Source: Caldilineaceae bacterium (GTDB lineage Bacteria > Chloroflexota > Anaerolineae > Caldilineales > Caldilineaceae). From it: 5,738 nucleotides of DNA. Below are positions 1 through 5,493 of this stretch, one piece after another (the first letter of the stretch is position 1; each line of letters opens with the position of its first letter). The notes beneath the pieces are model-generated. The model was not told where the DNA came from. It was given only the letters and a program-made list of their open reading frames with translations, and searched no databases. Where the stretch lies: NCBI GenBank assembly GCA_028819675.1, contig JAPPKT010000575.1, positions 1 to 5,738 of the forward strand. The letters run 5' to 3'. Position numbers and translations under genes: made by a program.

Positions 1-28
1 GGGGGGGGGGGGGGGCCCCCCCCCCCCC
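1..28. other. G15C13 homopolymer palindrome, probable artefact at contig end
   Basis: The window opens with 15 G followed directly by 13 C, a perfect self-complementary homopolymer block that is unlike anything else in the window. Runs of G are a known failure product of two-colour sequencing chemistry, and a G run joined to its own complement at a sequence end is what a mis-assembled or mis-trimmed read end would give. I read it as an artefact, not biology. A true G/C tract cannot be excluded from sequence alone. Confidence 0.75.
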
Positions 29-66
29 AAAACGGGAGGCCCTAATCGCCCCGACCGCCCAACGGC

Positions 67-103
67 AGTAGTCAGTAGTCAGTGGTCAGTGGTCAGTGGT
101 CAG
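67..103. repeat. Heptanucleotide tandem repeat (AGTRGTC x5)
   Basis: Five head-to-tail copies of a 7-base unit run from 67 to 101 and end in a partial copy. The first two copies read AGTAGTC and the last three AGTGGTC. Because the period is 7, the repeat is not suited to coding. It resembles the heptameric short tandemly repeated repetitive sequences described in cyanobacteria and seen in other repeat-rich bacteria. A related block with the same left flank (AACGGC) lies at 5337-5361. Confidence 0.85.
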
Positions 104-382
104 AGACGGCGCTTATTCTGGCGGAAACTGGATTGGGAACCGACCGCGGTTTGGTTGCTACCGGGAAGAAAACGAAAGCTTTCCACCAGTTTGGGAGGCG
201 ACTGAAAATTGAGGTGTTTGGAACTCGTTCAGCGTGCATGGTACACTCTCTCTCGATTATTGATCCCCAGGAAGGTCTAAGAAGCAGTCCATTCGTTTTC
301 GACGCTCTGTTCGTCAATTGAGAGTGGTTCTGCCTTTAATCATTGTTTGGTATTGCCATCCACTCTGAGAGGAGAAATCTTG
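104..382. other. Gene-free leader region upstream of the transporter
   Basis: No convincing gene lies here. Open frames exist on both strands (about 82-321 on + and 93-317 on -), but the + one starts inside the heptad repeat. Neither has a clear ribosome binding site or a protein I can recognise. The region lies directly ahead of the binding-protein gene, so it most likely holds its promoter and 5' leader. Apart from the promoter candidate listed separately, I see no strong hairpin or riboswitch-like structure. Confidence 0.5.
218..247 (+). promoter_or_regulatory. Candidate sigma70-type promoter for the sugar transporter
   Basis: TTGGAA (218-223) and TACACT (242-247) are separated by 18 bases. 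Each matches the -35 and -10 consensus at 4 of 6 positions, and a TGG just before the -10 gives an extended -10 character. Transcription would begin about 130 bases ahead of the binding-protein start codon. A short inverted repeat, GAAC-TC-GTTC (221-230), overlaps the -35 and spacer and could be an operator half-site pair, but it is too short to assign. This is pattern matching only, and the match could be chance. Confidence 0.25.
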
Positions 383-1744
383 ATGACTAAGACCACGCGA
401 AGAGACTTCCTGCAAAAGGCCAGTTTTGTCACCGCTGGCGGGTTGCTGGCGGCTTGTGCTGCGCCTGCGGCGCCGGCGGCAGAAGGCGACGGCGAGATGG
501 CGCCGTCAGTAGAGATGTTGGAGCTGCGTGTCGGCGCGATTGCCGGCATCGTAACTGAGGGATTGCAGGCCTTGGCGGACCTGTACATGGAGGAGAACAG
601 CAACATTTCGGTGTCGATCGATGTGCTGGCCGACGAGCAATATCAGCAGGCGTTCCTGCTCTTTTCCAGCGAGGATACGCCGGACGTGTCATGGTATCAG
701 TGCGTGCCGGCAAACCGCTTCAATGACATGGTAACCAGCCAGATCCTGGTCCCGTTTGATGACCTTTATGAGCAGGAGGGCTGGTATGACGCGTATCCGG
801 AAGGGATCGTCGATTTTCAACGTCAGCCTGACGGCCACTTTTATTCGGCGACGATTGCTGTGGTGTGGACTCCCTACACCTATTACAACAAGGAGATCTT
901 CGACGAGATTGGCGCGTCTCCGCCGGAAACCTGGGATGAACTGTATGAGATGTCGGCAGAGTTCCGGGCGGCCGGATACCAGCCGCTGGCGGTCGACTAC
1001 AACATGGGGATTCAGAGCCACTTCAATGACGGCATGCAGCTGCGATCGTGGAGCCGGGACCAGTACAACTGCATGCCGATTCTGTGGCGGGCAGACCGCC
1101 CAGCGGATTGCAACGAGTACAGCTGGACGGACCCGGACTCGGTGCGGATCTACGATTACATTCAGGCGATGGTCGACAACGGGGTCTTCGTGGACGGCGT
1201 TACGGGACTGACGGACTATCAGAACGGCAGGTCGTTGTTCACGACGGGCAAGACGGCAATGTGGCAGACCGGCTCGTGGGACGGCGGAGGAGCAGGGCTC
1301 GAGCGAGACGTCGAATTCGATTTTGGGTATTTCTACTATCCTGAGATCCGACCGGAGCGGACCGGAAAGGTTGGGGCCTGGGTTCCCGACGGGCTGATCG
1401 TTCCGAAGTCGGGCAGTAACATTGAAGCGTCGCTGGAGTTCGTGGCCTGGGCCTACCGTCTGCCGCAGGCTTCGCTGTATGCGCAGACGTCCGGGCTCCC
1501 GCATGGCCGCGCGGACATTCCTGCTGAAGTCTATGCTGAGATTCTGAGCGAGATGCAGCTGGCTTTCCTGGAAGACAACAATAGGTACGGGACACCGGCG
1601 TTGTTCGAGGCATCGAGCAGCCAGCCGTACCAGCAGGCGACGATCAAGTCGGTGGACCAGATGATGGCGGGCGGGCTGACTCCTGAAGAGGCTGCGGCCT
1701 GGATGCAGGAAAAGACTGTGGAGATTCAGGCCGACCAGAGCTAG
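383..1744 (+). CDS. ABC transporter extracellular sugar-binding lipoprotein (family 1 solute-binding protein)
   Basis: This 453-residue protein is the ligand-capturing subunit of a CUT1-type carbohydrate importer, held on the outer face of the cytoplasmic membrane by a lipid. A twin-arginine signal (TRRDFLQ, residues 5-11) precedes a hydrophobic stretch and a lipobox LAAC, so Cys25 is the probable lipidated residue. An Ala/Pro-rich linker follows. Family 1 hallmarks include the TPDVSW segment (99-104), YYNKEIFDEIG (167-177) leading into PPETWDEL (180-187), and FTTGKTAMWQTGSWD (286-300). The length is normal for the family. ATG 383 is chosen over an in-frame TTG at 347 because AGAGGAGA (368-375) lies 8 bases ahead and the Tat motif then sits at the N-terminus. 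Cys230 and Cys243 could form a disulfide in the exported protein. Two permease genes follow in the same direction. The ligand cannot be deduced; a sugar or oligosaccharide is likely. The Tat signal suggests export of the folded protein. Confidence 0.93.
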   Translation: MTKTTRRDFLQKASFVTAGGLLAACAAPAAPAAEGDGEMAPSVEMLELRVGAIAGIVTEGLQALADLYMEENSNISVSIDVLADEQYQQAFLLFSSEDTPDVSWYQCVPANRFNDMVTSQILVPFDDLYEQEGWYDAYPEGIVDFQRQPDGHFYSATIAVVWTPYTYYNKEIFDEIGASPPETWDELYEMSAEFRAAGYQPLAVDYNMGIQSHFNDGMQLRSWSRDQYNCMPILWRADRPADCNEYSWTDPDSVRIYDYIQAMVDNGVFVDGVTGLTDYQNGRSLFTTGKTAMWQTGSWDGGGAGLERDVEFDFGYFYYPEIRPERTGKVGAWVPDGLIVPKSGSNIEASLEFVAWAYRLPQASLYAQTSGLPHGRADIPAEVYAEILSEMQLAFLEDNNRYGTPALFEASSSQPYQQATIKSVDQMMAGGLTPEEAAAWMQEKTVEIQADQS

Positions 1745-1765
1745 ACGGAGAAGGATCCGGGGAAA

Positions 1766-1811
1766 CCCTTTCGAGATGTAGCGCTAACTTGAGCAGGGAG
1801 GTTCGAAAGGG
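1766..1811 (+). repeat. Inverted repeat interlocked with the downstream terminator-like hairpin
   Basis: CCCTTTCGA (1766-1774) has a perfect 9-base inverted match TCGAAAGGG (1803-1811). The right arm is almost the entire loop of the hairpin at 1794-1819, and the left arm lies upstream of that hairpin. In RNA, the two pairings either form a pseudoknot or compete. A regulatory role in readthrough into the permease genes is inference. Confidence 0.55.
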
Positions 1812-1823
1812 CCTCCCTGTTTT
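1794..1823 (+). terminator. Terminator-like hairpin between binding protein and first permease
   Basis: CAGGGAGG (1794-1801) pairs perfectly with CCTCCCTG (1812-1819) across a 10-base loop and is followed by TTTT (1820-1823). The GC-rich stem is strong but the T tract is short, so it probably terminates only partly. It lies 49 bases after the binding-protein stop codon and 17 bases before the permease start. This position fits an internal leaky terminator or 3'-end-stabilising hairpin that keeps binding-protein transcript in excess over permease transcript, as is known for many binding-protein transport operons. Confidence 0.6.
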
Positions 1824-1828
1824 GGTAT

Positions 1829-1835
1829 GGAGGTG
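1829..1835 (+). promoter_or_regulatory. Strong ribosome binding site that fixes a TTG start
   Basis: GGAGGTG is a near-perfect Shine-Dalgarno sequence. Its GGAGG core ends 7 bases before TTG 1841. The first in-frame ATG (1895) has no comparable site, so the TTG is the better start for the first permease. The site lies 9 bases after the hairpin stem, close enough for RNA structure there to affect ribosome access. Confidence 0.7.
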
Positions 1836-1840
1836 CAGAG

Positions 1841-2773
1841 TTGGCAACCGTGCAATCAAGGCAGGCGGTCGGGACAGCGGGCGGCAGCAGATTCATGCGC
1901 AGCTTCAGGAAGGTTCTGCCGTGGTATCTGTTCATCGCGCCGGCTTCGCTGATGCTGCTGACGCTGATGGCCTACCCACTGTTCGACACGCTGCGGCTGT
2001 CGCTATTCAAGTGGGGCGGGCTGGGGCCGCAATCATTTATTGGGCTGAGGAATTTCTCGAAGCTTTTCGGCGACGATGTTTTCTGGCGAGCACTCGGCAA
2101 CAGCTTTATTTTCGCTATTGTCGTGCCTTTCTTCACGGTGTCGATCGGGCTGTTCCTAGGGGTAGCGATCAGCCGCCGCATGAAGGGGTGGCAGGTCTAT
2201 CGCATTGCATTTTTTATTCCTGTGATGATGTCGGGCGTGGTGGTGGCGACGCTGTGGGCGAATATGTTTGAGTTCAACCACGGGTTGTTCAACACGGTGC
2301 TGCGCGGCATCGGGCTCGACGCCCTGGCGCAGAACTGGCTGGGAGACCGCAACGTGGCGTTGATGAGCGTCATGCTTGTGCCGATCTGGCAGTCAGTGGG
2401 ATTTCCAATGATCGTTCTGCTGGCGGCGATTGAGGGGATACCGCAGGATATGCACGATGCCGCCACGATGGACGGTGTGAACGAGTGGCAGAGGATTTGG
2501 GGCCTGACCGTGCCGCTGATCAAGCCTGTGCTGGCGTCGATAACGATGCTCTCGATCATCGGGGCGATGAAGGTATTTGACATCGTGCTGGTGATGACGA
2601 AGGGCGGACCGGCCTTCAGCACGCAGGTGTTGGGGTACTACCTGTTTGAGACGGCCTTCCGTTCGGGCTACTTTGGCTACGGGTCGGCGATTGCGGTGGT
2701 TATGTTTGTGGTTGTTTTCGCGATTGCTTACGCGTATGTGCGCGGGGTGCGGATAGAGAGCGTGGAGTATTAG
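1841..2773 (+). CDS. ABC sugar transporter permease, MalF/UgpA-like (CUT1 family)
   Basis: This 310-residue inner-membrane protein forms one half of the translocation channel, paired with the permease encoded at 2937-3848. Six membrane segments are visible at about residues 26-48, 84-110, 120-142, 172-196, 230-252 and 281-301. The cytoplasmic EAA loop that docks the ATPase is at about 198-229 and includes DAATMDG (206-212) and VPLIKP (224-229). The first position of the classical EAA triplet is replaced by Asp. The GGPAFSTQVLGYYLFETAF stretch after segment five is typical of the first permease of CUT1 systems. The start is TTG, supported by GGAGGTG 7 bases upstream. The first in-frame ATG would remove 18 residues ahead of the first membrane segment without harming the fold. 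The gene follows the binding protein by 96 bases and is probably cotranscribed with it through the hairpin. The substrate is unknown. Confidence 0.92.
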   Translation: MATVQSRQAVGTAGGSRFMRSFRKVLPWYLFIAPASLMLLTLMAYPLFDTLRLSLFKWGGLGPQSFIGLRNFSKLFGDDVFWRALGNSFIFAIVVPFFTVSIGLFLGVAISRRMKGWQVYRIAFFIPVMMSGVVVATLWANMFEFNHGLFNTVLRGIGLDALAQNWLGDRNVALMSVMLVPIWQSVGFPMIVLLAAIEGIPQDMHDAATMDGVNEWQRIWGLTVPLIKPVLASITMLSIIGAMKVFDIVLVMTKGGPAFSTQVLGYYLFETAFRSGYFGYGSAIAVVMFVVVFAIAYAYVRGVRIESVEY

Positions 2774-2936
2774 AGGCAGTTGTCGATCCACGAGGGCACC
2801 CACAAGGGGTGCCCCTACGGGGGATGGCTGGGTGGAATGAAATGTTAGTTCGCTCCAGAGCCCTTGGCAGAGGTGGACCTGGACATTTTCGAAGGCAGTA
2901 CAGGTTTGGCGAGTCAGTTTGAAAGGAACGGGATAG
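2774..2936. other. Intergenic gap between the two permease genes
   Basis: At 163 bases the gap is long for two permease genes of one transporter, which usually abut or overlap. It holds the palindromic hairpin at 2794-2814 and, at its right end, AAAGGA (2922-2927), a ribosome binding site 9 bases ahead of the next start codon. Nothing else recognisable is present. The gap looks like an ordinary junction widened by insertion of a repeat. Confidence 0.5.
2794..2814. repeat. Palindromic hairpin repeat (GGGCACCC-5-GGGTGCCC)
   Basis: GGGCACCC (2794-2801) and GGGTGCCC (2807-2814) are perfect 8-base inverted arms around a 5-base loop, flanked by CACGA on the left and CTACGGGGG on the right. No T tract follows, so it is not a canonical intrinsic terminator. 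It has the look of a dispersed REP/MITE-like palindrome. In the transcript it would form a stable hairpin that could stabilise or shield upstream mRNA. Repeat-family membership is inferred because only one copy lies in the window. Confidence 0.7.
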
Positions 2937-3848
2937 ATGGCGGCAGACAGGTTAACTTCGCGTTCGGCGGGCGGGAGCGTACGGGGAGACAGGACACTTG
3001 GCTGGTGGGCCGGAAGCAGCTTGCGTCCTATCATTTATGGGATTTTGATCGTGGGCGCACTGGTCCAGGTGTACCCGATCTTTTTTCTGCTGATGAACAC
3101 GCTCAAGACGGATACACAGATACTGAATACGCCTTTCAGTTTGCCGACGGGCTTCTCGATGGCGCCCTTCATTGATGTCTGGACGGGTGACCGCACGGGG
3201 ATGTTCTTCGGGAGGTATTTTTTCAACAGCGCAATCGTGCTGGCGGCGACGATTGTACTGATGCTGGCGATTTCGTGTTTGTGCGGCTACGCGATGGCGC
3301 GGGGACAGTTTCCTGGCAACGGGACTTTGCATCAGGCGCTGCTGCTCAGCCTGGCCGTGCCGGCACACGCACTCGCCATTCCACTGTACTTTTTTGTAGG
3401 CAGTCTGGGGCTGCGCAACAGCCTGTTTGGGCTGACACTGGTCTATGCGGCACTGGGCGCGCCGTTTACGATTATCCTGATGCGGGCTTATTTCATGCAT
3501 ATGCCGGTGGAGTTGGAAGAGGCGGCGCGCATTGACGGCTGCGGCAGGCTTGGCGTCTTCCTGCGGATCGTTATGCCCATCAGCCGCGGGCCGATCGCAG
3601 GCATGGCGATTATCAACATCAACTGGATCTGGAGCGAGCTTTTCTTCTCGCTGATTCTGATGAATAAGGCGGACGTACGAACGTTGCCGCTGGCGATCGC
3701 GTTGTATAAGCCGGCGCCAATGACTGTGGAGACGGTGCTGGCGCTGCAGTACGCGGCGATGGCGCTGGCCACGATACCGGTATTGATTTTGTTTTTCCTG
3801 TTTCAGCGGCAGATTGCGTCGGGCATGACGATGGGGGCGTTCAAGTAG
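2937..3848 (+). CDS. ABC sugar transporter permease, MalG/UgpE-like (CUT1 family)
   Basis: This 303-residue inner-membrane protein is the second channel subunit of the importer. Hydrophobic segments lie at about residues 31-55, 94-121, 131-155, 160-178, 208-230 and 262-290. The ATPase-docking EAA loop is complete and closer to consensus than in its partner: EEAARIDG at 184-191, with the closing MPISRGP at 203-209. The C-terminus, QRQIASGMTMGAFK, is the typical ending of MalG-type permeases. AAAGGA (2922-2927) lies 9 bases ahead of ATG 2937. The first 25 or so residues are polar and basic, as expected for a cytoplasmic N-terminus. The order binding protein, MalF-type, MalG-type is the standard CUT1 order. 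No ATP-binding subunit follows, so this importer probably uses an ATPase encoded elsewhere, as many CUT1 systems do. Confidence 0.92.
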   Translation: MAADRLTSRSAGGSVRGDRTLGWWAGSSLRPIIYGILIVGALVQVYPIFFLLMNTLKTDTQILNTPFSLPTGFSMAPFIDVWTGDRTGMFFGRYFFNSAIVLAATIVLMLAISCLCGYAMARGQFPGNGTLHQALLLSLAVPAHALAIPLYFFVGSLGLRNSLFGLTLVYAALGAPFTIILMRAYFMHMPVELEEAARIDGCGRLGVFLRIVMPISRGPIAGMAIININWIWSELFFSLILMNKADVRTLPLAIALYKPAPMTVETVLALQYAAMALATIPVLILFFLFQRQIASGMTMGAFK

Positions 3849-3855
3849 CTGCTGC

Positions 3856-3873
3856 GACTCTTGAGAGTCTTAT
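3856..3873 (+). terminator. Weak possible terminator after the transporter genes
   Basis: GACTCT (3856-3861) and AGAGTC (3864-3869) are inverted arms with only two bases between them, so in practice a 5-bp stem with a 4-base loop, followed by TTAT. It begins 8 bases after the permease stop codon. The stem is short and the T tract interrupted, so termination would be weak. An overlapping GTCT-TAT-AGAC (3867-3877) offers an alternative fold. Confidence 0.25.
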
Positions 3874-3891
3874 AGACAAAACTAATTTATC

Positions 3892-3952
3892 CGCGAAGGC
3901 ACGCGAAGGGACGCGAAGAACATATTTCTGTCTGCGAAGGGTCGCGAAGAAC
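3892..3952. repeat. Decamer repeat array (CGCGAAGRRN, 3 + 2 copies)
   Basis: Three direct copies of a 10-base unit (CGCGAAGGCA, CGCGAAGGGA, CGCGAAGAAC) occupy 3892-3921. After an 11-base AT-rich spacer, two more (TGCGAAGGGT, CGCGAAGAAC) occupy 3933-3952. The last unit of each cluster is identical, so a shorter form of the array appears to be repeated. The spacing of about one helical turn puts each unit on the same face of DNA. It is either a dispersed short tandem repeat or, less likely, a protein-binding array. Confidence 0.8.
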
Positions 3953-3965
3953 AGCAGGAGCTACT

Positions 3966-3975
3966 GGGAATTCCC
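3966..3975. promoter_or_regulatory. Perfect 10-bp palindrome GGGAATTCCC upstream of P450
   Basis: GGGAATTCCC is a perfect palindrome starting 123 bases ahead of the P450 start codon. Its symmetry would suit a dimeric regulator, but at 10 bp it can occur by chance and no promoter elements place it. Only the symmetry is seen; an operator role is speculation. Confidence 0.2.
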
Positions 3976-4088
3976 TGACGTGAATGCGCGGATCAGCGGC
4001 ACTTTGCTTCCGCAGATCGCTGTAATGATAAAGGGCAACGAGTTCCAGTCGCTACTTCGCTGCAAGTGCTGGTCAAGGAGCTAGCAGA

Positions 4089-5351
4089 ATGGCTAACGCT
4101 TTGGCAGAGTCGGTAATCAGAGTTGTGACGCCGGTAGCAAAACGTGTTCTGTTGACCTGGGAACAGATGGAGTCGGGAATCAGCTTCGATTTGACATCGA
4201 GGAAGGTGCGAGCGAACCCGTACGAAGTGTACGAGCGGCTGCGGAGCAAGGACCCGATTCACAGGATGCGACTGATCAATGCGTGGGCGTTGACCGAGTA
4301 CGATGACGCTCTGGCGATACTTCAGGACCACAGACGGTTTTCCTCCGGAGAGAACAAACTGGAATATGCGCCATACAGGACGATGCTGGACCTTGACCCT
4401 CCTGACCACACCAGGTTGAGGTCGCTTGTTTCGAAGGCATTTACGCCACGTTCGGTTGCGCTGCTTGGGCCACGGATCGAGGAGATCGTGGAGGAGCTTC
4501 TGGATGACCTGGCTGACAAGGACAGTTTCGACCTGATCAGCGATTTTGCGTTTCCTTTTCCCGTCATCGTGATTGCCGAGATGTTGGGGATTCCAGCAGA
4601 AGACCGTGACAAGTTCAATGTGTGGTCCAATGATATTGCGCTGGCGGTCGAACCGATTCTCAGCGGGGAAGAGATCGTAAGGGTCGAGCGGGCCTCGGAC
4701 GAGATTATCGAATACTTTGAAGGGATTATCGAGCAGCGGCGAAGGGATCCCAGAGACGACATGCTCAGCGCTCTGCTGGCAGCCGAAGAGGAGGGTGACA
4801 GGCTTACGCACGATGAACTGCTGGGAACGCTGATGCTCCTGCTGGTGGCGGGAAACGAGACGACCCGCAGTCTGATAGGGAACGGAATGCTGGCGCTGCT
4901 CAAGAATCCTGAGCAGCTTCAGCGACTGAGGGACAGTCCAGACCTACTGGATTCCTCTATTGATGAGATGCTGCGGTACGACAGCCCGGTACAGTTCATT
5001 ATTCGGGTCGTGATGGAGGACGTGGAGTTCAAAGGCAAACAGTTTCGTGCGGGTCAGAAGGCGGTTATCCTGGTCGGGGCGGCGAATCGGGACCCGACGG
5101 TTTTCGCTGACCCGGGGGCCATGGACATTGGTCGTCAGGAGAAGAGCCACATTTCATTCGGGCGGGGTATTCACTATTGCCTGGGTTCGCCGCTGGCGCT
5201 GCTGGAGGCGCGGGTCGCGTTTGCGAATCTGATTGAGCGCTTTTCTTCAATTGAATTGGTTGAGGAACCCGAGTTCAGGGATCAGATAGTACTGCGGGGT
5301 GTCGAGAGCCTGTGGATCCGTGTCGAGCGGCCCGAGAACGGCAGTGGTTAG
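4089..5351 (+). CDS. Cytochrome P450 monooxygenase, soluble bacterial class I type
   Basis: This 420-residue haem-thiolate enzyme would insert one oxygen atom from O2 into an organic substrate in the cytoplasm, drawing electrons from a ferredoxin/reductase pair. All core motifs are present. They are the C-helix DPPDHTRLRSLVSKAFTPR (103-121), the I-helix oxygen-activation motif AGNETT (254-259, acid-alcohol pair Glu257-Thr258), the K-helix ExxR pair Glu293-Arg296, NRDPTVF (333-339), and the haem loop FGRGIHYCLG (357-366) with ligand Cys364. Length is normal for CYP107-like bacterial P450s. ATG 4089 has AAGGAG 8 bases upstream. ATG 4167 (Met27) is a possible alternative that would remove an N-terminal stretch rich in Val and basic residues, which is not a convincing membrane anchor. 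No redox partner gene is in the window. The last codons and the TAG stop lie inside an AGTGGTC repeat block. The substrate is unknown, and no CYP subfamily can be fixed by eye. Confidence 0.95.
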   Translation: MANALAESVIRVVTPVAKRVLLTWEQMESGISFDLTSRKVRANPYEVYERLRSKDPIHRMRLINAWALTEYDDALAILQDHRRFSSGENKLEYAPYRTMLDLDPPDHTRLRSLVSKAFTPRSVALLGPRIEEIVEELLDDLADKDSFDLISDFAFPFPVIVIAEMLGIPAEDRDKFNVWSNDIALAVEPILSGEEIVRVERASDEIIEYFEGIIEQRRRDPRDDMLSALLAAEEEGDRLTHDELLGTLMLLLVAGNETTRSLIGNGMLALLKNPEQLQRLRDSPDLLDSSIDEMLRYDSPVQFIIRVVMEDVEFKGKQFRAGQKAVILVGAANRDPTVFADPGAMDIGRQEKSHISFGRGIHYCLGSPLALLEARVAFANLIERFSSIELVEEPEFRDQIVLRGVESLWIRVERPENGSG

Positions 5352-5361
5352 TGGTCAGTGG
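5337..5361. repeat. Second AGTGGTC heptad block, overlapping the P450 stop codon
   Basis: AGTGGTT (5343-5349), AGTGGTC (5350-5356) and a partial AGTGG form two and a half heptads of the type found at 67-103. Including the preceding AACGGC, positions 5337-5361 match positions 61-85 at 22 of 25 bases, in the same orientation. The repeat encodes the last two residues of the P450 (Ser-Gly) and provides its TAG stop (5349-5351). Confidence 0.75.
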
Positions 5362-5493
5362 CGGGCTTCCTCTGCCGGAAAAGGAAAGGGAACTGAACAG
5401 GGCCTGGTTGTATCCAGAGGTATACGTGGGTTCAGCCCAGTCCTTGTGTGCGCAATAGATTGGGGGTGCGTCCCAGATTTGGGGTGGGAACAG

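Larger units (their letters stand above)
3849..4088. other. Intergenic region between the transporter and the P450 gene
   Basis: This 240-base gap carries a small hairpin just after the permease stop, a decamer repeat array (3892-3952) and the perfect palindrome GGGAATTCCC (3966-3975). It ends with AAGGAG (4075-4080), the ribosome binding site 8 bases before the P450 start. No gene is credible. The spacing and the repeats suggest that the P450 has its own transcription unit, although I cannot point to a good promoter. Confidence 0.5.

Noticed and set aside
82..321. 79-codon + strand open frame starting with GTG at 82
   Set aside because: It starts inside the heptad repeat, has no ribosome binding site, and its translation has no recognisable domain or composition typical of a gene.
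347..382. Upstream TTG start that would extend the binding protein by 12 residues
   Set aside because: ATG 383 has a good ribosome site 8 bases ahead, and it places the twin-arginine motif at residues 6-7, as expected for a Tat lipoprotein signal.
689..1504. 271-codon - strand open frame opposite the binding protein
   Set aside because: It is a mirror of a GC-biased real gene; its Arg/His/Val-rich translation shows no domain, and the + strand product is unmistakable.
2393..3034. 213-codon - strand open frame spanning the permease gap
   Set aside because: It covers both permease coding ends and the palindrome, with no recognisable motif or ribosome site; it is a shadow of the + strand genes.
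3861..3889. Promoter TTGAGA - 17 - AATTTA for the P450
   Set aside because: The -10 candidate fits the consensus poorly, and the -35 candidate lies inside the small hairpin after the permease stop; too weak to list.
3892..3952. CRISPR-like array
   Set aside because: The units are only 10 bases, mostly without spacers between them, and no cas gene is present; this is a simple tandem repeat.
3993..4903. Two long - strand open frames opposite the P450 (272 and 193 codons)
   Set aside because: Both are antisense to a P450 with complete motifs; one is extremely Ser-rich, a usual result of reading such coding DNA backwards.
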